Shown: positions 1 through 9,596, counted from the first letter of the stretch. The stretch is DNA of 64,000 nt from Nostoc mirabile CHAB5784 (GCF_020829645.1 NZ_JAIVFS010000001.1:245655-309654), one strand, 5' to 3'. Numbers and translations are program-made. The notes: a model not told the origin generated them from the letters alone.

Positions 1-3000
1 CTTCTTCCCAAGATTTACAAGAATTTATTGATATTTATAGTGATACAAACCTGCCTCCTGATGTCAACAAAAACGATGTGGTTCAAGATTTATTGACACT
101 GGCGCTAGATGATGATATAGAACTATTACCTACAGGCGAAGTAACTCAACCAGAAACAGAAGTGAACGCCTCTGTGGAACTATCTACCAACCAACAAAAC
201 AGTTTTGATAACTTATTCTTAGAAACTAGAAATGCAAATTGGGTAGAAGAAATTACCCCTAGTGACTACGTAGAATTACCCCAGGAAACAGGCTTGTCTT
301 TAGACAGCCTATTTGCTGAAATGGAAGAACAGACACCACTGCCTACAAGTGAACCAGAAGTCGGTGATTTATTTGATACATCTCCAACAACAGCACCTGA
401 GTTTTCTGAATCAGAAAATGATCTGAGCAACTTCTGGAACCAGGAAACCACAGAGGAACAGGACGAATTCAATTCTTTAATTGAGCAAAATGTGGAAAGG
501 GCGTTAGAAGAGAGTTTGTTTGCTGCAACTAATGACATTTTTGCCGACAGTCAGCAGCCAATACCTTCTCCTATAGCCAGTTTTGACATAGAAGAAGATT
601 TTGATCTCAATTTCCAGCAGCAAGAGCAGCTAGATTTGATATTCTCATCAGATTCTGGAGATAATTTATTTGATGAGTTAACACCGAGTAACCCAAGTAT
701 TTCCCCTGCAATCAGCGATCGCATACAGCCCTTTGCGCCTGAAACGCCTTTGTTGGCGCAGCATCTAGGGGAAGAAATTATCAAGCGATCGCAACAACCA
801 GAAGCTTTAGATTTTGTTCCAGAATTTACTAATCAGCCCTCAGAGATATCTGCTGTTGATCTGGAACTTGATTCATTCAACCCTTTCGATGGAAATCCGC
901 AACTGCTGTTTGAGGATGTCGCTAGAGACTCCACTTATATTCAGATGGAAACCACAGATGAAACTGTGGATGAACTATCAGCTACAGAAAATATCAACTT
1001 TGGGGAAACTTCAGATTTAGCCTCACTTCAAGCACAGCCAGATGATTCATTCGACTCTTTCGATGAAAATCCGCAACTGCTGTTTGAGGATGTCGCTACA
1101 TCCACCTATATTCAGATCGAAACCACAGATAATACTGTGGATGAACTATCGGTTATAGAAAATATTAGTTTTGGAGAAACTTCAGATTTAGAATCACTTC
1201 CAGCACAGCCAGATGATTCATTCGACTCTTTCGATGAAAATCCGCAACTGCTGTTTGAAAATGTCGCTACATCCACCTATATTCAGATGGAAACCACAGA
1301 TAATCTGGATATATCGGCTATAGAAAATTCTCTAGATAACAGTTTTGGGGAAATTTCAGATTTAGGATCACTTCAAGCACAGCCAGATGATTTGCTCGGT
1401 TTCGATGAAAATCCGCAACTGCTGTTTGAAAATGTCGCTACATCCACCTATATTCAGATGGAAACCACAGATAATCTGGATATATCGGCTATAGAAAATT
1501 CTCTAGATAACAGTTTTGGGGAAATTTCAGATTTAGGATCACTTCAAGCACAGCCAGATGATTTGCTCGGTTTCGATGAAGATCCGCAACTGCTGTTTGA
1601 GGATGTCGCTACATCCACCTATATTCAGATTGAAACCACAGATAATACTGTGGATGAACTATCGGCTATAGAAAATATTAATTTTGGGGAAACTTCAGAT
1701 TTAGGATCATTTCAAGCACAGCCAGATGATTCATTCGACTCTTTCGATGAAAATCCGCAACTGCTGTTTGAGGATGTCGCTACATCCACCTATATTCAGA
1801 TGGAAACCACAAATAATACTGTGGATAAACTATCGGCTATAGAAAATATTAATTTTGAGGAAACTTCAGATTTAGCCAAGACTTGCCCAGAAGTTTTAGG
1901 TACTGAGCCGAAGAATAACTTAGAAACTGCCTTTGAGTTCCTAGAAAACAGAGATATTGAAGATACAGAGCTTGGTTTTGCAAATGATTTATTGTTTACA
2001 GAAACTGCTCTATCAGAAGCAATAAACCAGGAAGAATTAGGAGAAAGTGCGACAACAATTGATTCACAAACGGTTATTCAGGAAGGTGTAGAAACCGATT
2101 TGTGGGATCTAGCAGAGACATCTGAACCTGTACCAGTGTCAGAGGGCGAAAACGCTATTGTTACCTCAATTGAAGAATTGGTAACGACAGAAAACGTTGA
2201 AGTAGTTGCTCCAGAAGATGACTTTGCAGACTTGGAAGCATTACTAGGAGAGGAAGTAGCACTTAACCCCAAAGCTAAGGAGATACCAGAAGTAGATTTT
2301 GCAGCCCTGGAAGAATTGCTAGGTACAGATAACAACAGCGATGTCTACAACGGGCTACGCCAACGCCAGCCCTTCAACAATCAACCAGTCTTGGCGAAAA
2401 ATGCCATTCCATCACCAGCTACAGATGAATTTGGTGATTTGGAGAAGTTGCTGGCAGAAGCGGATCAAACAATATCCCATTCACCATCAGTAAAATCTAA
2501 CACCAACAAAATTCCCCGTCCCTCTACTCGTCGAACTGCAAGATTTGAAGAAACGATGAAGGTTCCAGTTAAGCAACTAGACGATATGAGTAATTTAGTT
2601 GGGGAGTTGGTGGTAAATCGCAATACCTTAGAGCAGGATCATGAACGGCTGCGGCAGTCATTAGATAACTTGCTAATTCAGGTACAACAACTCTCAGATG
2701 TAGGCGCAAGAATGCAAGAGTTGTACGAGCGATCGCTACTAGAAGCTTCTCTATTAGCTGGACGCAAAAAGAAAGACCCCGGACTCCAAGCGCCTGATTC
2801 CAATGCCGATAGGGGTTTTAGCGAGTTAGAAATGGATCGTTTTACTCCCTTCCATACCCTGTCCCAGCAGATGATTGAACGCATTGTTCGAGTGCGTGAG
2901 TCGGCAAGTGACATTGATTTTGTTACCGAAGAAACCGAGCGAGTAGCAAGGCAGTTCCGCCAAGTAACTACCCAGCTACAAGAGGGATTAACAAGAGCGC

Positions 3001-4475
3001 GAATGGTGCCTTTTGCTCAAACTATCGATCGCTGGCGGCGAGGAGTGCGCGACAACGCCATCAAGTGTGGCAAACAAGTGGAGTTGGTGATCGAAGGTGG
3101 CGATACCTTAATTGACAAGATGATTTTGGATCATCTCACCGATCCGTTAACTCACATGCTGAATAATGCGATCGCTCACGGTATTGAAACGGCAGAAGAA
3201 AGGCAAGCTGCTGGTAAACCAGCCATAGGAATCATTACTATCCGTGCCTTCCACCAAGGCAACCAAACGATCATTTCTGTAGGCGATGATGGCGCAGGCA
3301 TCGATTCAGCAAAGGTTAAGGCTAAGGCGGTGAAGATTGGCATGATTACACAAGCGCAGGCAAAAGCCATGTCTCGCCTGGAAGTTTATGATCTGCTGTT
3401 CCAGTCTGGTTTTACAATCAAAGACCAAGCAGATGAAATTTCTGGTCGTGGTGTGGGTATGGACGTAGTACGCTCCGAGATTAGCGAAATTCGGGGGACA
3501 GTGAACACTGATTCTGCGATCGGTAAGGGAACCACTTTCACCATTCGTCTGCCACTGACTCTGAGTATTTGTAAAGCTCTCTGCTGCGTCTCTGATCGAG
3601 CCAGAATCGCTTTCCCGATGGACGGTGTAGAAGATACGCTGGATATACCAGTCAAAAATATCCAGCACGATGCCAATGGGGAATCATTTATTTCCTGGCG
3701 CGATACGGTGCTGCCATTCCGACCTCTGAAGGAACTTTTAACCTTCAATCGCCAAATCAGTCGCGGCAATGTCTATGGCGGCACTAGAGATGATGATATG
3801 GTTTCTGTGGTCGTGGTGCGATCGGCAAATACCCTAATTGCTCTACAGATTGACCTAGTGTTGAGCGAACAAGAAATTGTAATTAAGCAGTTTGAAGGGC
3901 CAGCGCCTAAACCCATTGGTGTCGCTGGTGCTACAGTCCTGGGTGATGGTCGGATTATGCCTATTGCTGACGTACTAGAAATAATTGACATCTTCCAAGG
4001 ACGGATTTCTACACAAATTGGTGGCAATTCTTGGCAACAGAAAGGAATCCCTGTAGACATCTCTCCTGCGAAGATTGATCCGACAGTGCTAATCGTCGAT
4101 GACTCGATTACAGTCCGAGAGTTGCTCTCCCTAACCTTTAATAAGGCAGGTTATCGTGTAGAACAGGCGCGTGATGGACAGGAAGCTTGGGATAAACTCC
4201 GCTCTGGTCTGCCTTGCGATATCGTATTTTGCGACATCGAAATGCCCCGTTGCGATGGTCTGGAGTTACTCTCTCGCATTCAGAAAGACTCTAACCTCAA
4301 CCACTTACCGATCGCCATGCTCACCTCACGAGGTGCAGACAAGCACAGACAAATTGCAGCTCAACTCGGTGCTAGTGGCTACTTTACCAAGCCCTATCTC
4401 GAAGAAGCTTTACTTGAAGCTGCGGCGCGGATGTTGAAAGGGGAGAAACTTGTTAGCACTACAAGTAATGTTTAG
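1..4475 (+). CDS. CheA-type hybrid histidine kinase (5' end outside window)
   Basis: The reading frame is open to the left edge (frame of base 3), so the N-terminus, where an Hpt domain is expected, is missing. About 800 visible acidic residues, including a six-copy repeat, precede a CheA core: dimerisation helix (KQLDDMSNLVGELVVNR), the ARMVPF segment, an ATPase with N-box (LNNAIAHGIE) and G boxes (GDDGAGID, GRGVGMDVV), a CheW-like domain, and a C-terminal receiver (near nt 4081-4440) with acceptor Asp in CDIEMP. This is the PilL/CheA layout known from cyanobacterial motility and phototaxis clusters. It would pass phosphate to a cognate or its own receiver. No che partner genes lie inside the window. 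The family is certain; which pathway it serves (pilus, phototaxis, hormogonium) cannot be told. Confidence 0.93.
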   Translation, partial: SSQDLQEFIDIYSDTNLPPDVNKNDVVQDLLTLALDDDIELLPTGEVTQPETEVNASVELSTNQQNSFDNLFLETRNANWVEEITPSDYVELPQETGLSLDSLFAEMEEQTPLPTSEPEVGDLFDTSPTTAPEFSESENDLSNFWNQETTEEQDEFNSLIEQNVERALEESLFAATNDIFADSQQPIPSPIASFDIEEDFDLNFQQQEQLDLIFSSDSGDNLFDELTPSNPSISPAISDRIQPFAPETPLLAQHLGEEIIKRSQQPEALDFVPEFTNQPSEISAVDLELDSFNPFDGNPQLLFEDVARDSTYIQMETTDETVDELSATENINFGETSDLASLQAQPDDSFDSFDENPQLLFEDVATSTYIQIETTDNTVDELSVIENISFGETSDLESLPAQPDDSFDSFDENPQLLFENVATSTYIQMETTDNLDISAIENSLDNSFGEISDLGSLQAQPDDLLGFDENPQLLFENVATSTYIQMETTDNLDISAIENSLDNSFGEISDLGSLQAQPDDLLGFDEDPQLLFEDVATSTYIQIETTDNTVDELSAIENINFGETSDLGSFQAQPDDSFDSFDENPQLLFEDVATSTYIQMETTNNTVDKLSAIENINFEETSDLAKTCPEVLGTEPKNNLETAFEFLENRDIEDTELGFANDLLFTETALSEAINQEELGESATTIDSQTVIQEGVETDLWDLAETSEPVPVSEGENAIVTSIEELVTTENVEVVAPEDDFADLEALLGEEVALNPKAKEIPEVDFAALEELLGTDNNSDVYNGLRQRQPFNNQPVLAKNAIPSPATDEFGDLEKLLAEADQTISHSPSVKSNTNKIPRPSTRRTARFEETMKVPVKQLDDMSNLVGELVVNRNTLEQDHERLRQSLDNLLIQVQQLSDVGARMQELYERSLLEASLLAGRKKKDPGLQAPDSNADRGFSELEMDRFTPFHTLSQQMIERIVRVRESASDIDFVTEETERVARQFRQVTTQLQEGLTRARMVPFAQTIDRWRRGVRDNAIKCGKQVELVIEGGDTLIDKMILDHLTDPLTHMLNNAIAHGIETAEERQAAGKPAIGIITIRAFHQGNQTIISVGDDGAGIDSAKVKAKAVKIGMITQAQAKAMSRLEVYDLLFQSGFTIKDQADEISGRGVGMDVVRSEISEIRGTVNTDSAIGKGTTFTIRLPLTLSICKALCCVSDRARIAFPMDGVEDTLDIPVKNIQHDANGESFISWRDTVLPFRPLKELLTFNRQISRGNVYGGTRDDDMVSVVVVRSANTLIALQIDLVLSEQEIVIKQFEGPAPKPIGVAGATVLGDGRIMPIADVLEIIDIFQGRISTQIGGNSWQQKGIPVDISPAKIDPTVLIVDDSITVRELLSLTFNKAGYRVEQARDGQEAWDKLRSGLPCDIVFCDIEMPRCDGLELLSRIQKDSNLNHLPIAMLTSRGADKHRQIAAQLGASGYFTKPYLEEALLEAAARMLKGEKLVSTTSNV
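880..1875 (+). repeat. six tandem 57-58-codon repeats inside the CheA-like gene
   Basis: A unit built around NPQLLFEDVATSTYIQ-ETTD occurs six times. The codon for the Asn of NPQLLF (Asp in copy 5) starts at 894, 1068, 1239, 1410, 1581 and 1752, so spacings are 174 and then four times 171 nt. Copies 3 and 4 are almost identical at the DNA level. All copies are in frame and acidic, so they lengthen the linker between the phosphotransfer end and the kinase core. Copy number is likely to vary between strains. Confidence 0.95.
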
Positions 4476-4550
4476 TAACCAATAAGTAGTAATGCAAAAT
4501 TATTTACACATCTTATTTGGCTCTGTGCCTTATCCATAGGACTTACGCAC

Positions 4551-4617
4551 CAATACGGTTCAGTTAAGCCCAAAAAATAAAAATGTGTAGCGACTGTCTT
4601 AAAAGTCAAGCGTATTG
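4551..4617. mobile_element. CAATACG-family miniature element nested in another repeat
   Basis: A 67-bp element with ends CAATACGGTTCAG and AAGCGTATTG. It is flanked by ACTTACGCAC and GCTTACGCAC, a 10-bp target duplication with one mismatch. The duplicated bases belong to the terminal repeat of the outer element, so this insertion came second. Confidence 0.7.
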
Positions 4618-4713
4618 GCTTACGCACAGGCAACGGAAAATCGTAGACGCAAACCCGAGAGCGTCTCCAAGAGTTGCGGCTTGCCGCAGGCTACCACGGA
4701 GACACAGAGAGAA

Positions 4714-4754
4714 GCCAGTGCGCCCTTGCGGTTCCCCGACTTGTAGCAACTGGC
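4714..4754. repeat. 41-bp GCCAGTGCG...CAACTGGC hairpin module, copy 1
   Basis: Ends GCCAGT and ACTGGC pair with each other. The same module, with a variable middle, occurs five more times in this window, each time inside another repeat. It resembles the small dispersed repeats known from Nostoc genomes. Confidence 0.7.
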
Positions 4755-4861
4755 GCGACACGGAGAAATAAGAGTTTGAGAGGTATTTTACGTAAGTCCT
4801 GATTCAATAAAGGATACAGTATTTCAAAATAAGAAATTAATTTTGCATGAGTACTTAAAAG

Positions 4862-4891
4862 ACCTTGGCAGTAAACCTGTCAAGGTTTTTT
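4862..4891 (+). terminator. Rho-independent-type terminator hairpin
   Basis: ACCTTGGCAG and CTGTCAAGGT form a 10-bp stem with one mismatch around a 5-base loop, followed by six T. It would stop transcription from the left before the exported-protein gene. Confidence 0.6.
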
Positions 4892-4992
4892 ACTTAAAAT
4901 TTTCAGTCTTTATTGAAACATGATATTGAAATGTGTATAGTGTTATTTATCAAAACTATGATGCTATTTGCTTTATATATAATGAATCAAAA

Positions 4993-5691
4993 ATGAAAAG
5001 TTTAATAAAATTAGGATCTGCTGCTATCTCTGGCGTTGTTCTTTCTCTTGCAATTATAGAAGTAGCAAAAGCAGATATTGTACCGGGCACCGTTTCTAGT
5101 GATGCGTTCGATTCTACACAAGGCACAGTGATCACGAATGAAGACACAATCATTGATCCTATTAACGCTTTTCGTACAAGTGGAGGGTTTGAGGACGGTC
5201 ATACACTTATGCGTAATGGTGGTCTTGGCTCAATCAGCTTCATTGAGTTTGCCACTGCTTCCCCGGTTACAATCGGTGGTGTAAGGTTATTTGCCCACAA
5301 TGATGGCGAATATTTCGGTTTTCGTCGTGCGATGAGCAATTTTTCACTCTTGGCTGACACAAATTCTGACAGCGTTTTTGAGACTGTTGTAGCTAACCAA
5401 AATATTAATCCCAATTATGCGCTACAGACTGGTAACAATGCAGCACTCCCAGAAGACCTCGATCTGACAATCCCATCTCTTGTTGGCAACATAACCGCAC
5501 AATCCTGGCGGCTTGAAGTTACGCAAGGAACTGATATACAGCCTTTCGAGGGTGCTCGTCTGGTTGAGTTGGACGCTTTACCACCTGTACCTACCTCTGT
5601 TCCTGAACCCACTTCTGTAAGTGGCATTGCTCTTGTCGGTGCTTCGGGAGCATGGATAAAGCGTAAACAAAAAGCTTCTAAATACGCCTAA
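4993..5691 (+). CDS. exported protein with PEP-CTERM sorting signal
   Basis: This codes for about 232 residues starting MKSLIKLGSAA. An upstream in-frame GTG at 4933 would put 20 residues before the signal peptide and is less likely. The N-terminus is a signal peptide ending near AKA-DI. The C-terminus has VPEPTS, then a hydrophobic stretch (VSGIALVGASGAWI), then a basic tail (KRKQK), which is the PEP-CTERM tripartite signal read by exosortase-type systems. The middle looks like a secreted beta-rich domain and I do not recognise it. No exosortase gene lies nearby, so the protein is likely an orphan substrate sorted by an enzyme encoded elsewhere. Confidence 0.8.
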   Translation: MKSLIKLGSAAISGVVLSLAIIEVAKADIVPGTVSSDAFDSTQGTVITNEDTIIDPINAFRTSGGFEDGHTLMRNGGLGSISFIEFATASPVTIGGVRLFAHNDGEYFGFRRAMSNFSLLADTNSDSVFETVVANQNINPNYALQTGNNAALPEDLDLTIPSLVGNITAQSWRLEVTQGTDIQPFEGARLVELDALPPVPTSVPEPTSVSGIALVGASGAWIKRKQKASKYA

Positions 5692-5779
5692 TTGGAAATA
5701 AATAACGCACAGTAAAGTAAAAACTTACATACTAGGAAACGCGATCTCCTAAACTATTATTATCTGGTAAGTGATATCG

Positions 5780-5914
5780 CAATACGGTTCGGTTAAGGCA
5801 AGAGACGCGATAAATCGCCGTCAAGACAAAGGACTGATTATTGTAAAGACGGCGATTTATCGCGTCTTTGCGATTAGCGGCGTGTCATCAAAAAACTTTA
5901 TCCGAACCGTATTG
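5780..5914. mobile_element. CAATACG-family miniature element with 10-bp target duplication
   Basis: A 135-bp element with ends CAATACGGTTCGG and CCGAACCGTATTG, a perfect terminal inverted repeat. It is flanked on both sides by AGTGATATCG (5770-5779 and 5915-5924). Inside is a hairpin made of AGACGCGATAAATCGCCGTC and its inverse. Confidence 0.9.
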
Positions 5915-5943
5915 AGTGATATCGCGCTTCCTCGGTTATAGTT

Positions 5944-6124
5944 CAATACGCTTGGGTTAAGCCAGAAAAATAAATTTGCGTAGGTTGGGGAGCCACTGCG
6001 CCCTTGCGGTTTCCCGACTTGAAGCATGTGGCGTTTGAGGAACGAAACCCAACATTTTCGGGCATTTGTTGGGTAACACTAAAGTTCAACCCAACCTACA
6101 ATTATCCTTAACCCAAGCGTATTG
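5944..6124. mobile_element. CAATACG-family miniature element with 10-bp target duplication
   Basis: A 181-bp element with perfect ends CAATACGCTTGGGTTAA and its inverse. It is flanked by GGTTATAGTT at 5934-5943 and 6125-6134. Its interior is close to the copy at 59475-59656 and carries a hairpin module at 5992-6032. Confidence 0.92.
5992..6032. repeat. 41-bp hairpin module, copy 2, with compensatory stem change
   Basis: Here the ends are GCCAC and GTGGC instead of GCCAG and CTGGC. Both sides of the stem changed together, so pairing is kept. Confidence 0.7.
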
Positions 6125-6134
6125 GGTTATAGTT

Positions 6135-6976
6135 TTCTTTTGCAAAGGTTTTCAACGAGCATTACTATAAGAAATAATTATTTAGTTTGAATAAATAATC
6201 GAAATATATTATATAGTAAGCATTCAATTTGGCAAAACCAAACTAAGATAAGGAGCTTTCCAAATTTCTGTGCTTTGTTTTATACAACTTTTTTAGAGTA
6301 ATCCCAAAATATCTGAAAATATTGCCTAAATGGCAACATTGCTCTGCTGAGTTTAGGTATTGTCAATGTTAAGTTTATCTATTGTGAATTCTCTACTCAG
6401 ACTTATCTATTAATTACGTAAAGTTTGTATAAAGAACTATAACTAACCTGGTTCTAGTACTGAATAGCAAATTTGCACTGTTATCTGCCCAACTTTATAT
6501 ACAGGAGGAGCGAATTTGGTATACTAAATTCCTTGTATATACCAAAATCTACGTTAAAAGGAGAACAGAGTAAATATCTAAGCAAAAGAGAGTATAACGA
6601 TGTAAAACTACGTTATAACCTCTAACTAACACTCATTTAGGCTGCAACTCGCCAATAAAAGCGAAATATGTAGCTTTTCAGTAGTTGACTAGTGCTAGAT
6701 TTAAGTTACTCTTAAAGCGGATCGCTTCTTGTAAGAATCTACCCTGACAAAAGTGTATAAAGATATAGTTAAATTTAGAAATTCTGTCCGAGATTTTTAA
6801 TTTACAAACTGAATAGTTTGATACGGCGCTCAAAAACCTGATCCACTACCCTAAACAAGGTAGTCAATTAACGACTCAATATCATCTGTCTGGTAATTGT
6901 ATTGAATAGTTTACAATACCAGTGGATGAGAAAATCTAAAGAAAATATAAAAGAAACTCAAATTACTGTGGTGTCT
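6135..6976. other. about 0.85 kb without a recognisable gene, upstream of DUF1815 gene
   Basis: The stretch is AT-rich. I see no coding frame of useful length and no tRNA. A weak inverted repeat TTTGGTATA / TATACCAAA lies near 6517-6548, and GGAGG-like bases near 6503 and 6560 are followed only by very short frames. It may hold a long 5' leader or a small RNA, but nothing in the sequence proves that. Confidence 0.4.
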
Positions 6977-6987
6977 GGAGGACAAAA

Positions 6988-7332
6988 GTGTTTCTGAGAC
7001 TAGCACATCAACATCGACAATTCGTCCAAGACTTGGTAATGAACCTGCAAGCCTTGGCGGTTGTATTAGAGCGGCGCGGGTATCTTGCATCCTGTTACAC
7101 CTGTGGCGACCAAATGAATAGTGCATCGTTTATGGTTAGCTTGGGTGATAACCACCTGATTCGGTTTTTGGTGTCCGATTACGGGATTACTTGGACGGAA
7201 ATGCGGGATGACCGCGAATTAATGAAGCTAGAAGGTGCAGAGGCAATTAGCCAGTTAGACGAACTGGCTGATCTTGTCAAGCAATCTATGCAAACCGATA
7301 CAGGCTCTAAAACTCTTGCCAAGAAGTATTAA
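6988..7332 (+). CDS. DUF1815-type conserved cyanobacterial protein
   Basis: This 114-residue soluble protein starts at GTG, with a strong GGAGGA ribosome site five bases upstream. From memory it matches the cyanobacterial DUF1815 family in length and in its core (QDLVMNLQALA-VLERRGYLASCYTCG, then MVSLGDNHLIRFLVSDYGITWTEMRDDREL). The function of the family is unknown. It is transcribed alone behind a long gene-free region, so it may have its own regulated promoter. Confidence 0.75.
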   Translation: MFLRLAHQHRQFVQDLVMNLQALAVVLERRGYLASCYTCGDQMNSASFMVSLGDNHLIRFLVSDYGITWTEMRDDRELMKLEGAEAISQLDELADLVKQSMQTDTGSKTLAKKY

Positions 7333-7733
7333 GGTTCCAAAGGTCGATGGCAAATTAGAAATTGATTATCGGTAATTGGTAATGGTGGCTTAGTTAGCGA
7401 TCGCTCTTACCTATTCTCCATTACCATTAAGTGATTGGCTCGTGGCTGGCCCATCGCATATTTTTTTGTATCTGCCAAAACCTCACGAGCCAGATTCTGA
7501 GCCTTCAGCTTGAAGTTGGTAAAATGTACTGCTAATCACAATCAAGATAATTAGTAATTACTAATTCATAATTCATAATTAAAAGACAGGTTAAAAAAAC
7601 CTGCAACTATCAAGCAACCCCGTTTTGCTTAGGGTCTAAATCTACTTATATAACGCAATTATGAATTATCAATTATGAATTATGAATTTTTAATGAATTT
7701 TCTAGCTGACACATCAGCCAGAAGCTTGACTAC
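7333..7733. repeat. repeat-rich spacer with inverted AATTCATAATT blocks
   Basis: AATTCATAATT-type repeats near 7559-7580 are inverted relative to those near 7660-7690 and form a large palindrome. A small hairpin (CAGGTT-AAAAA-AACCTG, near 7587-7603) and an inverted GGCTCGTG/CACGAGCC pair (about 7437-7492) are also present. No gene is seen. Confidence 0.55.
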
Positions 7734-8519
7734 CTAAAGTCCATTGCCAATCAAAATAAAGGATGCCCAGTAGTACGGGTGACTAAAATCACTAACTGCT
7801 GCCACGGGTACATTGTGATTTATTACCTTCCAGTCCCCAGTCATTAACGAGATTTGAGCTTGGCGTAAAGCTTCAGTTTTAGTCAACTTAACAGTAGAGA
7901 GGATATTATAAAAAGCACTGATAAGTGCCTGTGTACCACCATTATCTATAGACCATAAAGAGGCGATCGCAGCTCTTGCGCCGGTTTGTTGCATCTGATA
8001 GCCAAAGCCCAAAATTTCCTCACCATTACTTAACTTGCCTCCTAAGCCGGTTTCACAGGCGCTCAACACTACCAAATCCACATTGGGGAGTGACCAAGTG
8101 GCGACATTTCTAAAGTTAACGCGATCGCCATTCCCGAATAAAATAAACGAATCTTCTGGTTTACCGACGACAAAGGCTGCATGAGTCGCTAAATGGACAA
8201 TTGTATAATCATCCATTTGGGGTACAGTAGCTCTGGGGCTAAAGGCATCGTCTAAAAGCTTCGTAGTTTCAGGAACCGCACCTGCTAGACTTTCCACTTC
8301 TCGCGTTGCAAAGGGCAATCCAGCGAAAGCAACCTGTCGATTCCCAACTTTAATTTGATAATTACCTTTAGTAAAAGCACCGGCTAAAACCCGCAAAGTA
8401 GATTGTTTTGGGGTATTTAAGTTAGTCAGGCTGGCAGATGTAATGTGATTGACAGCCAAGCGCTGTACTAGCCACTGTTTGTCATCATATAAAGCAGTTA
8501 AAGGAATGTAGCGTAACTG

Positions 8520-8693
8520 GTCAAGCAGCGTAGCTGCAATTCGTAATTGATAATTCGTAATTCGTAATTCAAGCCCACGATTAAAATCGGGGGCTTGAAA
8601 TATGGTGCTACGCATTTTCGTTTCTCCATTAATAAATTAAGGGGCTTGAAACCATAAATTACGAATTACGAATTACGAATTAGTAATTATTTG
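8520..8693 (-). mobile_element. non-autonomous IS200/IS605-like element inserted in CHAT gene
   Basis: This 174-bp element on the minus strand begins CAAATAATTACTAATTCG right after TGAC and ends in TTGAC. It has subterminal hairpins (GCCCCCGATTTTAATCGTGGGC type) and AATTCGTA runs. Cutting it out restores the CHAT frame. The same ends are seen at 42153-42276 and 62748-62908. Confidence 0.75.
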
Positions 8694-8784
8694 GTCATCT
8701 GGAGCGTAAATCAGAGTTTGTGTACCTGATAGATCCAGGTCTTTTTCTATTGGTTTAATTAGCCAGCCATACAGTTGTCGTGCA

Positions 8785-9075
8785 GGTGCTTTAATATAGC
8801 AGTTCTCGTTTGGATGCAACACATGGTAGGGGCTAAGCTTTGCTCATGCGTGTCAACTTAACGTTAAAAGGGCGGTTATAAACCGCACGCCAGTTGCAAC
8901 AAGAGTGGCTCGCCGCCCAACGCACTGGCTTGTCTACACGAGACAAAACCTGCCTCCGTGGGTTAAGCAATCAAAGATTTTGTATTAGTCCACGGAGGTG
9001 GACGAGAGCGAGAGTGCCGCGAATTCCCTGAGCCAAGGCAAAAGTAGACACCAATGAGCAATGTTGTGCCCCTAC
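8785..9075. repeat. repeat DNA replacing part of the CHAT gene
   Basis: This non-coding stretch interrupts the decayed CHAT gene. It holds a 41-bp hairpin module at 8889-8929 (inverted orientation) and a CCTCCGTGG / CCACGGAGG pair around 8953-9000. About 60 codons of the normal linker seem to be missing here. Confidence 0.55.
8889..8929. repeat. 41-bp hairpin module, copy 3 (inverted)
   Basis: The reverse complement reads GCCAGTGCGTTGGGCGG at one end and GCAACTGGC at the other, very close to the copy at 59524-59564. Confidence 0.65.
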
Positions 9076-9596
9076 GATTAGTCTGTATTCCATGCAATTG
9101 AGAAGGGCTATTGATAAATTCGTTAAATCCATCCAGGAGTTGCTGTTGATTTAAAACTAATTGCTCTATGCGTTGTTTCTGTTGGAGCGATCGCTCTTTG
9201 GGGGAAATTTTCCGTAGTGTTGTCAGGCTAATGCTTTTTGTAATATCTGCAACGCCTCTTTTGATTGCCCTTGCCGAGATTCTTTGATAGCTTCTTCGTT
9301 GAGCCTTGCAATTTCTGAGAGTTGATTATTTTTGGGTAAAGCTTGAGCTTTTTCTCCAGAGTTGTACCTCAACCTTGGATTTGTGCTTACCTGGTTATTG
9401 TCTGGATACACCATCCCAAAACCTAGTAAACTAAGTAGAGTTAAAGTAACAACACTCACATACCGGAGATTAGGCTGCATAACAAAACACTCCCTATACT
9501 CGGAAGGTAAATATTAAATCAATAAGTCCGGCAACGCAATTAATTTTTATGCTATTCAATAATTTGGAAAATTTATAAGTGCTGAGAAATTTGAAG

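Larger units (their letters stand above)
4538..4800. mobile_element. miniature inverted-repeat element (outer), carrying a nested element
   Basis: The ends AGGACTTACGCA and TACGTAAGTCCT are inverted repeats of each other. The interior holds no coding sequence. It contains a second miniature element at 4551-4617 and a 41-bp hairpin module at 4714-4754. It lies just downstream of the kinase gene. Confidence 0.7.
7734..9480 (-). pseudogene. decayed TPR-CHAT protein gene broken by insertions and deletion
   Basis: The C-terminal part (7734-8519) is a CHAT protease-like domain with HLATHA and LSACETGLG around the predicted His and Cys, ending HPYYWASFILIGNGL. The upstream piece RQLYGWLIKPIEKDLDL...YAPDDQ lies at about 8694-8780. 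Removing the element at 8520-8693 rejoins DDQ to LRYIPLTALYDD. Further upstream (about 9080-9222) a frame reads LRKISPKERSLQQKQRIEQL, typical of the linker before CHAT. The start of the protein, with signal peptide (MQPNLRYVSVVTLTLLSLLG) and first TPR (EALQILQKALA), is at 9223-9480 but ends in TGA. The TPR array and part of the linker are lost. CHAT-TPR proteins are thought to act as proteases in stress or cell-death responses; this copy cannot make a full product. Confidence 0.85.

Noticed and set aside
3306..4060. Long minus-strand frames opposite the CheA-like kinase core
   Set aside because: They lie wholly within a strongly conserved coding region, have no family resemblance and no ribosome sites, and are shadows of codon use on the other strand.
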